Source: Prevotella sp. UBA2456 (GTDB lineage Bacteria; Bacteroidota; Bacteroidia; Bacteroidales; Bacteroidaceae). Taken from it: a stretch of DNA of 64,000 nt. Each line of letters starts with the position of its first letter. Within the stretch, counting starts at the first letter, position 1. Made by a program: the position numbers and the translations under genes. The notes beneath the pieces are model-generated. The model was not told the origin of the DNA. It saw only the letters and a program-made list of their open reading frames with translations, and did not search any database. The DNA lies in assembly GCA_002342415.1 (NCBI GenBank), contig DDPY01000017.1:8300-72299 (forward strand). Reading direction: 5' to 3'. Positions 7,961 through 16,526 of the stretch are shown one piece after another.

Positions 7961-8740
7961 CTAAATGGACAGCAGTTCCTGGATGGTTTTGTGGCGGCTG
8001 CTATGAATCAGCTTTTCGGCCTGCTGAACATAGGGATTGGTGAACACCTTGCGGTTGACGGCCTTGTTGACCACCCACTGGATGCGCCCCATGTGGTCGT
8101 CGCGCTGCTGCTGGGAGGCTTCTATATGCTTGGGCAGCGGATAAAGGCTGAGCAGATAGAATGCAAGACAGTCGGGCACGATCATCTCACGCGTCATCAT
8201 CTGACGCTGACGCTCGCTGTAGTGTTCCTGATAGAAAGGATAATCTTGGCCTAAATATTTGTCCAGACTGATTCCTAAGGTATTGTATCCCACTATGATG
8301 CTCTGGTCGAAAGAGCCCACCTGAGTGTAGATTCTCGGTATCTCAAGGGCGGGCAGTTCTTCTTTGAGCCTGGAAAAGGCTTCGGTCAGTTCTTCATTGA
8401 CATCGTCCATGTCGCCATAGAGCTTGCCAACCTCGGCGAGCATCTGCTGCAAGGTGGAGTCCTTGAAGAAATGGTATAGGCGCTTGTTGATTTCTGCATC
8501 GTCGACCTTTCCTATTCTCAGTACGTCTTCTATCAGCATGCGGGTCTGAATGGGATAGTCGGTGTTCATCTGCTGTAGGGCAGAATAGTCGCCAGTGGTA
8601 AGATAGAGGCTCTCAATACGGTCGTAGCGCTCAATCACAATTTGAGCGTTATCAGGCTCATCGCTATTAGGCTTCAGCTGCCACTGACACCCCACGCACA
8701 ATAGCATGATGAGAGACAATATGCCGTAAACTTTTCTCAC
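7961..8740 (-). CDS. GldB-like lipoprotein
   Basis: A 259-residue predicted lipoprotein: the signal MRKVYGILSLIMLLCVGC ends in a lipobox (CVGC, Cys 18). The middle part, YNTLGISLDKYLG followed by DYPFYQEHY and MIVPDCLAFYLL, resembles the conserved core of the gliding-motility lipoprotein GldB family, which is found widely in Bacteroidota, including non-gliding species. The precise function there is not known. No other gld gene is in the window, so no motility role should be inferred. The gene is convergent with the permease gene and divergent from the DUF4861 gene. Confidence 0.65.
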   Translation of the reverse strand: MRKVYGILSLIMLLCVGCQWQLKPNSDEPDNAQIVIERYDRIESLYLTTGDYSALQQMNTDYPIQTRMLIEDVLRIGKVDDAEINKRLYHFFKDSTLQQMLAEVGKLYGDMDDVNEELTEAFSRLKEELPALEIPRIYTQVGSFDQSIIVGYNTLGISLDKYLGQDYPFYQEHYSERQRQMMTREMIVPDCLAFYLLSLYPLPKHIEASQQQRDDHMGRIQWVVNKAVNRKVFTNPYVQQAEKLIHSSRHKTIQELLSI

Positions 8741-8898
8741 TTACAAGGCTACTAAATGTTAAATGTGGAGGCAAAATTACTAAAAAATATTTTAAAAACA
8801 AAATTTTAACCTAAAAAAGATAAAAAAAAGTGCATAATAGCTGTAGTTTTCGTTTATTTGTGTGAAATTTGCACGAAAACAAACCCAATTTTTCTATT

Positions 8899-10131
8899 AT
8901 GACTACGAAAAAAATGCTATCTGCCCTGCTGTTGGCTGCATGCACACTAACAGCCCATGCCAATAAGACCATCACTGTTACCGTCAGCAACCCGATGAGT
9001 CAGGCCCGCAAGGATGTTCCCGTCGTTGTGAAGCTATCGTCCTATGGCGATGTCCGCTCGGCCGTAGTGACACTGAACCATCAGGAGATTCCCTGCCAGC
9101 TCGACGATTTGGATCAGGACGAGACCTATGACGAGCTCTGCTTTCTGGCTGATTTTGACCGGAAGGGGGAGCAGCAGTACACGGTGACCCTCTTTGACAC
9201 AGGTGAGCCTCGCCAGTATCCCGCTCGCGTGTATGCCGAAATGGTGATGGCCAACACCAAGGACAAGAAGCTGAAGAAGCATCAGCAGAACAACTACATC
9301 GAGGCCATCACAGCCAGAGGCGATGCTGCCTATACCTACAACCTCCAACACCACCACGGTGTAGACTTCGAGAGCGAGCTGAATGGCATCCGCATCTATT
9401 TCGATGCCCGCCAGACGCTCGACCTATATGGAAAATACAAGAAACAGTTAGAGCTGAAGGACACCCAGTTCTATACCACCGACGAGCAGAAAGCCCAAGG
9501 CTATGGTGACGATGTGCTGTGGGTGGGACAGACATTCGGACTCGGTGCCTTCCGCGGCTGGAACGGGAAGCAGCCTACCCACGTAGAACCCGTACGCACC
9601 CGTACACAGCGCATCATCAGCTACGGCCCGCTGCGAGCCATCGTAGAGGTGGTGGACCGTGGCTGGAAGGTTGACGCGAACAAAGCCCCCATCAATATGA
9701 CCCTGCGCTACACCCAGTATGCCGGTCACCGCGACACGGATGTCGACGTATTCTTCAACAAGGATGTCAGCAGCTATCGGTTCTCTACGGGCATCATCAA
9801 CGTGAAAGGCTCGGAGGAGTTTTCCGACAAGAAGGGCCTGCGTGCCTGCTGGGGTACAGACTATCCGGCTGCCGACACGCTGAAATGGAAGCGCGAAACG
9901 GTGGGTCTGGCCGTCCTCGTGCCGCAGAAGAATATTGTAAGCGAGGAGCCGGCGAATAAGGACAACTATGCCTACGTGCTGCAAGTAGAGGGCAGCCACA
10001 TGGTTTACAAGGTCAGCTACACTTCGGCCAACGAGACCTTCGGCTATCATTCAGCCCGCGAGTGGTTCGACTATCTCGCTGCCTGGAAGCGCGAGGTTGA
10101 ACAGCCTGTCTTGGTAAGTATTAAGAGGTGA
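8899..10131 (+). CDS. Secreted DUF4861 family protein
   Basis: A 410-residue exported protein. Residues 1-21 form a signal peptide (MTTKKMLSALLLAACTLTAHA). The rest is rich in beta structure, with aromatic and acidic clusters (VLWVGQTFGLGAFRGWNGKQ near 215; TLRYTQYAGHRDTDVDVFFN near 280) typical of DUF4861, a family often seen beside polysaccharide-use genes in Bacteroidota; no enzyme activity can be assigned from sequence. The ATG at 8899 is chosen because an in-frame TTG at 8869 would add residues before the signal peptide. Its stop codon lies inside a heptanucleotide repeat (10125-10166). Confidence 0.82.
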   Translation: MTTKKMLSALLLAACTLTAHANKTITVTVSNPMSQARKDVPVVVKLSSYGDVRSAVVTLNHQEIPCQLDDLDQDETYDELCFLADFDRKGEQQYTVTLFDTGEPRQYPARVYAEMVMANTKDKKLKKHQQNNYIEAITARGDAAYTYNLQHHHGVDFESELNGIRIYFDARQTLDLYGKYKKQLELKDTQFYTTDEQKAQGYGDDVLWVGQTFGLGAFRGWNGKQPTHVEPVRTRTQRIISYGPLRAIVEVVDRGWKVDANKAPINMTLRYTQYAGHRDTDVDVFFNKDVSSYRFSTGIINVKGSEEFSDKKGLRACWGTDYPAADTLKWKRETVGLAVLVPQKNIVSEEPANKDNYAYVLQVEGSHMVYKVSYTSANETFGYHSAREWFDYLAAWKREVEQPVLVSIKR

Positions 10132-10166
10132 GAGGTAAGAGGTGAGTGGTGAGTGGTGAGAGATTA
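10125..10166. repeat. Heptanucleotide tandem repeat over two stop codons
   Basis: Six consecutive 7-base units (GAGGTGA, GAGGTAA, GAGGTGA, GTGGTGA, GTGGTGA, GAGATTA) span the stop of the DUF4861 gene (10129-10131) and the stop of the convergent M23 gene (10164-10166). Confidence 0.75.
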
Positions 10167-11336
10167 GTGTCGGCGGGTGTGAAGGGGCCAGAGAATCTGA
10201 CCATATAGGCGATAGTCGTTCAGCAGCTCCGCTCTGTTGTGGAGCGATATACGCGAGTCGCGTTTACCATGTACTGTAAAATGGTAGCGCGACTCGTTTC
10301 CTTGATAGTCGCGCAAGATATAGGTTAGATGATAAGGCCGCTCCTCGTTGAAGTTGACAATGCCCCGACGGAAGTCCACATGCACCACAGGCAGACGCAT
10401 GCCGCGCTCGGTAAACGACTTCATATACCAGATGCGCGTATGCCGCCAATGGGCATAATCGCCCCAAAGGTTCACCTCGGGCTGGCAGCTGATGGGAATG
10501 CTGTCGACATCGGCACGGAAGACCTCCCTTCCATCCACCAACAACCGGGTATGCCGAATGCCATAATGATTATAGGTAGCTTCCGAATAGTCGTCAGCCC
10601 AAACCGCAAAGCCTACCCTACCCCATGCTGTGAACTCACGCGAGAGCGTCCAAACGGTGTGCTGCTTCTTGGCATCCGGCTGTCCGAAGCCGAAAGTCTG
10701 CTTATCCGCTCCCCCATTGAACACCCCTTCACCCTGCTGGGGAATGGCCATAAAGGAGTGCGCCTGAGGTGCTACCGTGTCGGAAATGAGATGCCCCAGT
10801 TTCTCCATCGGGTCCCTCATGGCCCAGGTACGTGTGTCGTGCAGTTCGAGATGCAGGTGGGGCCCCGTAGAGTGTCCTGTGTTGCCGCTGATGGCTATCA
10901 GGTCGCCGCCTTTTACGGGCAGTTGGCTGGGAGAATAACGAAAGTCCAGCGTGTCGCGTCTACCCGTCCGCCGAAACAGTTTTTCGTAGGGTTCGGCAAA
11001 GCACTTCAGGTGACAGTAGACGCTGGTCAGCCCGTCGGGATGGGCGACATAGATGGCATTGCCAAAGCCATACTTATTCACCGTGATGCGCGAGATGTAG
11101 CCATCGGCAATAGAGAAAATCTTCTTGCCCTCCTGATTATTGGTCTTGATATCCAGTCCGCCGTGAAAGTGCCAAGGCCTTGGCTCACCGAAATTGCCAG
11201 CCAACACGATGTCGTAATCCACAGGACTTTGATAGTTGAGAGTTAAAGGTTGAGAGTTGACAGTTTCATCATCTCCACAAGACAACAGTACGAACATTGC
11301 GCAAAAGAACGCAAGTACTTTCACCATATCAGTCAT
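10164..11336 (-). CDS. M23-family peptidase lipoprotein
   Basis: A 390-residue predicted lipoprotein (MTDMVKVLAFFCAMFVLLSC, Cys 20) with a LytM/M23 domain at about residues 45-190. The zinc ligands are visible: HFHGGLDI supplies the HxxxD pair and GPHLHLELHD the HxH pair, with NTGHSTG in the usual place. Such enzymes cut peptide cross-links in peptidoglycan from the periplasm. The C-terminal 190 residues are beta-rich and not assigned. ATGs at 11336 and 11327 are both possible; an in-frame TTG at 11357 lies in spacer repeat and is rejected. Residues 24-36, right after the lipid-anchored cysteine, are encoded by the same TCAACTCTCAAC repeat that fills spacers elsewhere. Confidence 0.87.
   Translation of the reverse strand: MTDMVKVLAFFCAMFVLLSCGDDETVNSQPLTLNYQSPVDYDIVLAGNFGEPRPWHFHGGLDIKTNNQEGKKIFSIADGYISRITVNKYGFGNAIYVAHPDGLTSVYCHLKCFAEPYEKLFRRTGRRDTLDFRYSPSQLPVKGGDLIAISGNTGHSTGPHLHLELHDTRTWAMRDPMEKLGHLISDTVAPQAHSFMAIPQQGEGVFNGGADKQTFGFGQPDAKKQHTVWTLSREFTAWGRVGFAVWADDYSEATYNHYGIRHTRLLVDGREVFRADVDSIPISCQPEVNLWGDYAHWRHTRIWYMKSFTERGMRLPVVHVDFRRGIVNFNEERPYHLTYILRDYQGNESRYHFTVHGKRDSRISLHNRAELLNDYRLYGQILWPLHTRRH
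11229..11267. repeat. TCAACTCTCAAC repeat inside the M23 coding sequence
   Basis: The minus strand reads iterations of CAACTCT/CAACCTT/CAACTAT in frame, coding for a short linker after the lipobox. A matching stretch lies upstream of the gene at 11343-11375. Confidence 0.6.
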
Positions 11337-11342
11337 CTCACA

Positions 11343-11375
11343 TCTGTCAACTGTCAACCCTCAACTCTCCACTCT
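11343..11375. repeat. TCAACTGTCAAC-type spacer repeat
   Basis: Tandem degenerate copies of GTCAACT/CTCAACT fill the gap between nadC and the M23 gene. Confidence 0.55.
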
Positions 11376-11376
11376 T

Positions 11377-12258
11377 TTAGCATGCCTTGAACGACATATC
11401 CAATCCCTTTACCGAGTGAGTGAGTGCCCCCACCGAGATAAAGTCGACACCTTGCTCGGCATAGTCGCGCAAGGTATCGAAGGTAATGCCGCCGCTGGAC
11501 TCGGTCTCATAGCGTCCGGCAATGATGTCTACCGCCTTCTTGGTGTCGGCCACAGAGAAATTGTCGAGCATGATTCTATCGACTCCCCCATGCGTGAGCA
11601 CCTGCTGCAGTTCGTCGAAGGAGCGCACCTCAATCTCTATCTTCAGGTCGAGGCCTTTCTCCTTCAGGTATTGATGGCAGCGGTCGATGGCATTGGTGAT
11701 GCCGCCTGCAAAATCCACGTGGTTGTCCTTCAGCAGTATCATATCGAAGAGTCCGATACGATGGTTGCAGCCCCCGCCAATCTTGACAGCCTGCTTCTCG
11801 AGCATACGCATGCCTGGAGTCGTCTTGCGAGTGTCCAACACACGCGTCTTGGTGCCTTTCAGGCGCTGCACATAACGATCGGTCATGGTGGCAATGCCGC
11901 TCATGCGCTGCATGATGTTCAGCATCAGGCGCTCTGTCTGTAGCAGGGAGCGCACCTTGCCTGTTACAATCATGGCGATGTCGCCTTTCTTCACGCGAGC
12001 ACCGTCGCCCATCAGCACTTCTACCTGCATCTCAGGGTCGAAGCGACGGAACACCTCTTTTGCCACTTCGACACCTGCCAAGATGCCATCTTCCTTGATG
12101 AGCAGGTGACTCTTTCCTACTGCATCCTCTGGAATACAGCACAGCGTTGTATGGTCGCCATCACCGATATCCTCGGCAAACGACAGGTCAATCAGCCGGT
12201 CGACCAGCTCCTTGACATCCATCTCGTAGTTGGGTCTGTAGAAATCTATATTCAGCAT
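11377..12258 (-). CDS. nadC: Nicotinate-nucleotide pyrophosphorylase (carboxylating) NadC
   Basis: A 293-residue enzyme that makes nicotinate mononucleotide from quinolinate and PRPP in de novo NAD synthesis. EDIGDGDHTT (near residue 30) is the typical N-terminal motif, RVLDTRKTTPGMRMLEKQAV (near 147) carries the phosphoribosyl- and quinolinate-binding basic residues, and GGCNHRIGLFDMILLKDNH follows. The C-terminus has the IMLDNF and GGI-TFD barrel motifs. The ATG at 12258 gives a protein near the usual 280-290 and avoids overlap with the upstream gene; a second ATG at 12222 is also possible. nadA and nadB are not in the window. Confidence 0.93.
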   Translation of the reverse strand: MLNIDFYRPNYEMDVKELVDRLIDLSFAEDIGDGDHTTLCCIPEDAVGKSHLLIKEDGILAGVEVAKEVFRRFDPEMQVEVLMGDGARVKKGDIAMIVTGKVRSLLQTERLMLNIMQRMSGIATMTDRYVQRLKGTKTRVLDTRKTTPGMRMLEKQAVKIGGGCNHRIGLFDMILLKDNHVDFAGGITNAIDRCHQYLKEKGLDLKIEIEVRSFDELQQVLTHGGVDRIMLDNFSVADTKKAVDIIAGRYETESSGGITFDTLRDYAEQGVDFISVGALTHSVKGLDMSFKAC

Positions 12259-12262
12259 AGCA

Positions 12263-12763
12263 TTATCGCTTGAATGTATATTGATCCTTGAACAGATAGA
12301 CACCGATGCCTACGCGCAGACCGTAGCAGGAATGGCTGAATTTCTTGGTAGAGAGGTCAAAATACAGCTCCGGCTCCACGGTTACCGTACGACTCAGGAA
12401 GAAAGCATATCCGAACTGTGCTCCAGGCAACAGGTCGTTGTAACCGCCACCAGCGTGCTTGTACTTGAGTCCGGCACCGAGATAGAGTCCATTCTTAATA
12501 AGGTAATAGCGTCCGTAGGCACCGAGCGAGAACTGGTCTGTAGCATCGGCCTTGTGATCATATCCCAAGTCAACCATTCCCATCAGGTTGTTCATGAAGA
12601 AATAACCTGCTCTGGCATTCAGTCCGAAGTGGAACTCCTTGGCCTGGCTGCTGAGATCCAGTCCGGACATGGAAGCGCCCAGATAACCCTTACCTTGTTC
12701 AAACTGTGCGTTGGCAGTGACAGTCATCAGCAACGCTACTACAAATAAAGCAATCTTTTTCAT
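12263..12763 (-). CDS. Small outer-membrane beta-barrel protein
   Basis: A 166-residue exported protein. Residues 1-19 (MKKIALFVVALLMTVTANA) are a signal peptide ending at an ANA-Q site. The rest alternates polar and aromatic residues in short strands separated by turns (FGLNARAGYFF, LGAYGRYYLI, LGAGLKYKHAG, VTVEPELYFDLS), as in eight-stranded OmpA/OmpW-like barrels. It ends close to an aromatic/charged strand (GVYLFKDQYTFKR). Function is unknown. The ATG at 12763 is chosen because it begins the signal peptide. nadC follows after four bases, so the pair may share a transcript. Confidence 0.75.
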   Translation of the reverse strand: MKKIALFVVALLMTVTANAQFEQGKGYLGASMSGLDLSSQAKEFHFGLNARAGYFFMNNLMGMVDLGYDHKADATDQFSLGAYGRYYLIKNGLYLGAGLKYKHAGGGYNDLLPGAQFGYAFFLSRTVTVEPELYFDLSTKKFSHSCYGLRVGIGVYLFKDQYTFKR

Positions 12764-12782
12764 AGTCGTGAATGATATAAAA

Positions 12783-14216
12783 TTAAATATGTTTTCCATT
12801 TTTATACTTCCATGTACAGAACCACGCGACGGAGATAATCAGGGCCGCACCTCCCACACCGTAGCCAACCATCATGTCGAAACCGAAGGCATTCTTCGAC
12901 ACCATGAGGAAGGTTGAGCACACCACTGTCATGAAGATGGCCGGCAAGAGAGTAATCCAGTATGCTTTCCGTTCACGCACGAGATAGACCGTGATGGCCC
13001 AGAGCGTGAAGACCGCCAGCGTCTGGTTGCCCCATCCGAAGTAGCTCCAGATGATATTGAAGCCGTCGGGATCGGAAATATTGAAGTAGAGCAGCAAGAA
13101 GGTGGCACCAAAGAGCGGGATGCATATCCAGATGCGCTTCATGATGGTCTTTTGTTCCAGATGCAGGAACTCGGCAATGATGAGGCGGGCAGAGCGCAAC
13201 GCTGTGTCGCCGCTGGTAATGGGAGCAGCCACCACACCCAGCATAGCCAGCAGTCCTCCAAACGTGCCCAGCCAGCCTTCGCTGACACCAGTCACCACCT
13301 CAGGAGCCTGAAGGGTCAGGGGCAAGCCCAGTTCCTGAGCCGCACCGCCATAGAAGAAATACATCGACACCGTAGCCCAGATGAGCGCCACCAAGCCCTC
13401 GGTAATCATCGCGCCATAGAACATGGGACGACCCATTTTCTCGCTCTTGACGCAACGTGCCATCAAGGGGGTCTGTGTGGCATGGAAGCCGCTGATGGCT
13501 CCGCAGGCGATGGTGATGAACAGGGCCGGGAAGATGGGTGTGATGAATCCCTCGCCGCTGATTCCATCATACAGTTCAGGCAGCGTGGGCCACTTGATGA
13601 AGAGGACAGCCATCAGGGCTACCGCCATAAATAGCATGGAAATGGCAAACAGCGGATACACCTTGCCAATAATCTTGTCGATAGGCAACATGGTGGCAAA
13701 GATATAATAGAAGAAGATGATAATGCACCAGATGTAGACCCACAGCAGGTCGTCGCTGCATATCTTGCCCAGAATCAGCGCAGGACTATACACGAAGACC
13801 GCACCGACCATCATCAGCAGGAACACGGAGAAGACGAGCATCACCTTCTTGGTGGTTTCGCCCAGATAGAGTCCAACCAGCTCAGGCTGTCCTGCTCCTC
13901 CATTTCGCATCGACAGCATACCGCTGAGATAATCGTGAACAGCGCCTGCAAAGATACAGCCTAAGACAATCCACAAGTAGGCTGCCGGACCGAACTTTGC
14001 ACCCATGATAGCACCGAAGATAGGTCCCGTGCCAGCGATGTTCAGAAACTGAATCATAAACACCTTCCACCCAGGAAGCACAATGTAGTCGACACCATCG
14101 GCCTTTGCTACTGCCGGTGTGACCCGATTGTCTGGGCCGAAAACCTTTTCCACAAAACGTCCGTAGAGGAAATAGCCTAATACCAGAGCCAAAAGACTCA
14201 AACAAAAAGTTACCAT
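12783..14216 (-). CDS. cstA: Carbon starvation protein CstA family transporter
   Basis: A 477-residue polytopic membrane protein with the CstA order of helices: an N-terminal helix, the polar GTGPIFGAIMGAKFGP segment near residue 62, VHDYLSGMLSMRNGG near 108, and ATQTPLMARC near 248. CstA proteins take up peptides or pyruvate when carbon is short; which applies here cannot be read from sequence. It is shorter than the roughly 700-residue E. coli protein but matches the short Bacteroidota form. A TACCTTTG box (minus strand 14244-14251) lies 27 bases upstream of the ATG. Confidence 0.9.
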   Translation of the reverse strand: MVTFCLSLLALVLGYFLYGRFVEKVFGPDNRVTPAVAKADGVDYIVLPGWKVFMIQFLNIAGTGPIFGAIMGAKFGPAAYLWIVLGCIFAGAVHDYLSGMLSMRNGGAGQPELVGLYLGETTKKVMLVFSVFLLMMVGAVFVYSPALILGKICSDDLLWVYIWCIIIFFYYIFATMLPIDKIIGKVYPLFAISMLFMAVALMAVLFIKWPTLPELYDGISGEGFITPIFPALFITIACGAISGFHATQTPLMARCVKSEKMGRPMFYGAMITEGLVALIWATVSMYFFYGGAAQELGLPLTLQAPEVVTGVSEGWLGTFGGLLAMLGVVAAPITSGDTALRSARLIIAEFLHLEQKTIMKRIWICIPLFGATFLLLYFNISDPDGFNIIWSYFGWGNQTLAVFTLWAITVYLVRERKAYWITLLPAIFMTVVCSTFLMVSKNAFGFDMMVGYGVGGAALIISVAWFCTWKYKNGKHI

Positions 14217-14243
14217 TTATTCACTAAATTTAAAAATTTTGTG

Positions 14244-14281
14244 CAAAGGTACACTTTTTCCGCGAAAAACGATTACCTTTG
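14244..14281. promoter_or_regulatory. Divergent -7 boxes for cstA and the GH10-like gene
   Basis: Minus-strand TACCTTTG at 14244-14251 faces cstA; plus-strand TACCTTTG at 14274-14281 faces the gene at 14290. Only 22 bases separate them, so the two polymerases' footprints would overlap. Confidence 0.6.
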
Positions 14282-14289
14282 CAAGCGAA

Positions 14290-15933
14290 ATGAAACGATT
14301 AACATTATTTTATATAATTCTTCTCGCCTTTGCTGTCACACTCTGCGCCCAATCCAAGCATGAAGTCAGAGCAGTTTGGCTCACCACCATCGGCGGTATT
14401 GACTGGCCCTCGTCCTTTGCTCACGACGGGATGGGGATAGTGCGCCAGAAGCAAGAGCTCATTGACATCTTAGACCGTCTGAAGGCTGTCAATGTGAATA
14501 CAGTACTATTGCAAACCCGCGTTCGTGCTACCACCATCTACCCATCGGACATAGAGCCTTGGGACGGATGCCTGTCGGGCAAGCCCGGCATCTCTCCAGG
14601 ATACGATGCGCTGCAATTCGCCATTGACGAGTGTCACCGCAGAGGCATGGAGCTACACGCCTGGGTCGTCACCATTCCCGTAGGCAAGTGGAACACCTAC
14701 GGCTGCAAGCAGCTGAGACGCCGCTACGGCTCACTCATCAAGAAAATAGGTGATGAAGGATATATGAATCCTGAATCCCCCTTCACCGCAGAATACATTT
14801 CGGACATCTGTGCAGAGATTACGCGGCGTTACGACATTGACGGTATTCATCTCGACTACATCCGCTACCCTGAAACCTGGCGCGGAGCAAAGTCGAAGGA
14901 GAATATTTCGTATATCGTCCGCCGAATCCACCAGAAGGTAAAGATGCACAAGCAATGGGTAAAGCTAAGTTGTTCGCCCATAGGAAAATATGACGACCTG
15001 AGCCGCTACTCCTCGCGAGGCTGGAATGCCCGCAGGCAGGTGGCACAAGACGCACAAGGCTGGATGCGCGAAGGGCTGATGGACCAGCTTTACCCCATGA
15101 TGTATTTCCAAGGTAACAACTTCTATCCTTTCGCCATCGACTGGCAGGAGAACAGTTATGGCCGTACCGTTGTCTCCGGACTCGGCATCTATATGTTGCA
15201 TCCGCGCGAGCGCAACTGGCCTTTGGCAGAGGTAGAGCGCCAACTTAATGTCACCCGTCAGATCAGTATGGGGCATTGCTACTTCCGGGCGAAGTTCCTA
15301 TTAGACAATGTCAAGGGAGTCTATCAATATGTGAAACTCTTCGACCGCCATCCGACACTGATTCCTCCCATGACTTGGGCACATCAGCCGGCTCCCTCTG
15401 CCCCCTCCTACCTCAGCGTAGAGCATACCGACAAAGGCGACCTGCTGCTGTGGGGAGGAGCACGTGACAACAGTGACGGGCCCTATCTGTTATATAATGT
15501 ATATGCCTCCAGCGAAGAGCCCGTCGACATCGGCAATCCTGCCAACCTCATTGCCACGCGCTATTTGTGGCAGCGGCTGCAAGTTCCCCAGACAGCCACT
15601 ATGTCGCAACCGCTCCACTATGCGGTCACCGCTATCGACCGATATGGTAACGAGAGTGCAGCGGCCTACGACAACTCTGCCAGCAGAGACTTTACACCAT
15701 CAGCCACCTCGATGCTGCCCAATGACGGGAACATGCTGAAACTGTCGGCTCACCTTTCCACCGATGCAGACCTGCTTGCCATACTGACCCTGCAGGGAAG
15801 CATCGTCCACACCTGCCGCTACCATTCAGAAATAGACCTGCGCGCAATTCCGGAAGGCATTTACGAACTGCGTACCCTCAGCCGCAAGGGCATTATGCAC
15901 CGTTTAGGATTCTTCACCATCAAACGCCACTAA
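14290..15933 (+). CDS. GHL10 (DUF187) family glycoside hydrolase-like protein
   Basis: A 547-residue exported protein. Residues 1-19 form a signal peptide (MKRLTLFYIILLAFAVTLC, then AQSKHEVRA). The catalytic-barrel part is of the glycosyl-hydrolase-like 10 type: EVRAVWLTTIGGIDWPS near 24, NVNTVLLQTRVRATTIYPS near 73, GMELHAWV near 120, and the acidic motif DGIHLDYIRYP near 190. A fibronectin-like strand-rich tail follows from about residue 370. The substrate is likely a cell-wall or host glycan, unproven. The ATG at 14290 is fixed by the signal peptide and by the promoter box at 14274-14281. ruvC starts six bases after the stop. Confidence 0.87.
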   Translation: MKRLTLFYIILLAFAVTLCAQSKHEVRAVWLTTIGGIDWPSSFAHDGMGIVRQKQELIDILDRLKAVNVNTVLLQTRVRATTIYPSDIEPWDGCLSGKPGISPGYDALQFAIDECHRRGMELHAWVVTIPVGKWNTYGCKQLRRRYGSLIKKIGDEGYMNPESPFTAEYISDICAEITRRYDIDGIHLDYIRYPETWRGAKSKENISYIVRRIHQKVKMHKQWVKLSCSPIGKYDDLSRYSSRGWNARRQVAQDAQGWMREGLMDQLYPMMYFQGNNFYPFAIDWQENSYGRTVVSGLGIYMLHPRERNWPLAEVERQLNVTRQISMGHCYFRAKFLLDNVKGVYQYVKLFDRHPTLIPPMTWAHQPAPSAPSYLSVEHTDKGDLLLWGGARDNSDGPYLLYNVYASSEEPVDIGNPANLIATRYLWQRLQVPQTATMSQPLHYAVTAIDRYGNESAAAYDNSASRDFTPSATSMLPNDGNMLKLSAHLSTDADLLAILTLQGSIVHTCRYHSEIDLRAIPEGIYELRTLSRKGIMHRLGFFTIKRH

Positions 15934-15939
15934 ACAGCT

Positions 15940-16494
15940 ATGGAGAAAATTATTCTTGGCATCGACCCAGGTACGAACATTATGGGCTACGGGGTGATTA
16001 AGGTGACAGACGGACATGCAGAGATGGTGACAATGGGAGTGATAGACCTGCGGAAGTTTGGTGACGGATACTTGAAGCTGGGACATATCTTCGAGCGCGT
16101 GACAGGAATCATCGACGGTTATCTGCCCGACGAGATGGCCATCGAGGCCCCATTCCTACAAAAAAACGTGCAGACAACGCTGAAGTTAGGCCGCGCTCAG
16201 GGTACCGCCATAGCCGCCGCCGTACACCACGGGGTGCCCGTACACGAATATGCGCCCATGAAAATCAAAATGGCCATTACGGGTAACGGTGCAGCCTCTA
16301 AGGAGCAAGTGGCAGGTATGCTGCAGCGATTGTTGAAGTTTGACAAAGACGCACTGACAAAGTTCATGGATGCCACGGATGCACTTGCTGCCGCATACTG
16401 TCACTACATGCAGATGAACCGTCCTGAGAGTCAGGTTCATTATAAAGGTTGGAAAGACTTTGTTATCAAAAACCAGACACGAGTCAAAAAATAA
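15940..16494 (+). CDS. ruvC: Holliday junction endonuclease RuvC
   Basis: A 184-residue resolvase that cuts four-way DNA junctions at the end of homologous recombination. Catalytic acidic residues are visible: D in ILGIDPGTN (residue 7), E in MAIEAPFLQKN (near 69), and the C-terminal D pair in KFMDATDALAAAYCH (near 145). Length is normal (160-190). ruvA and ruvB are not in the window. It follows the GH10-like gene by six bases. Confidence 0.95.
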   Translation: MEKIILGIDPGTNIMGYGVIKVTDGHAEMVTMGVIDLRKFGDGYLKLGHIFERVTGIIDGYLPDEMAIEAPFLQKNVQTTLKLGRAQGTAIAAAVHHGVPVHEYAPMKIKMAITGNGAASKEQVAGMLQRLLKFDKDALTKFMDATDALAAAYCHYMQMNRPESQVHYKGWKDFVIKNQTRVKK

Positions 16495-16526
16495 ACTATT
16501 CTTGAATATTAAACACGATTGGAAAA

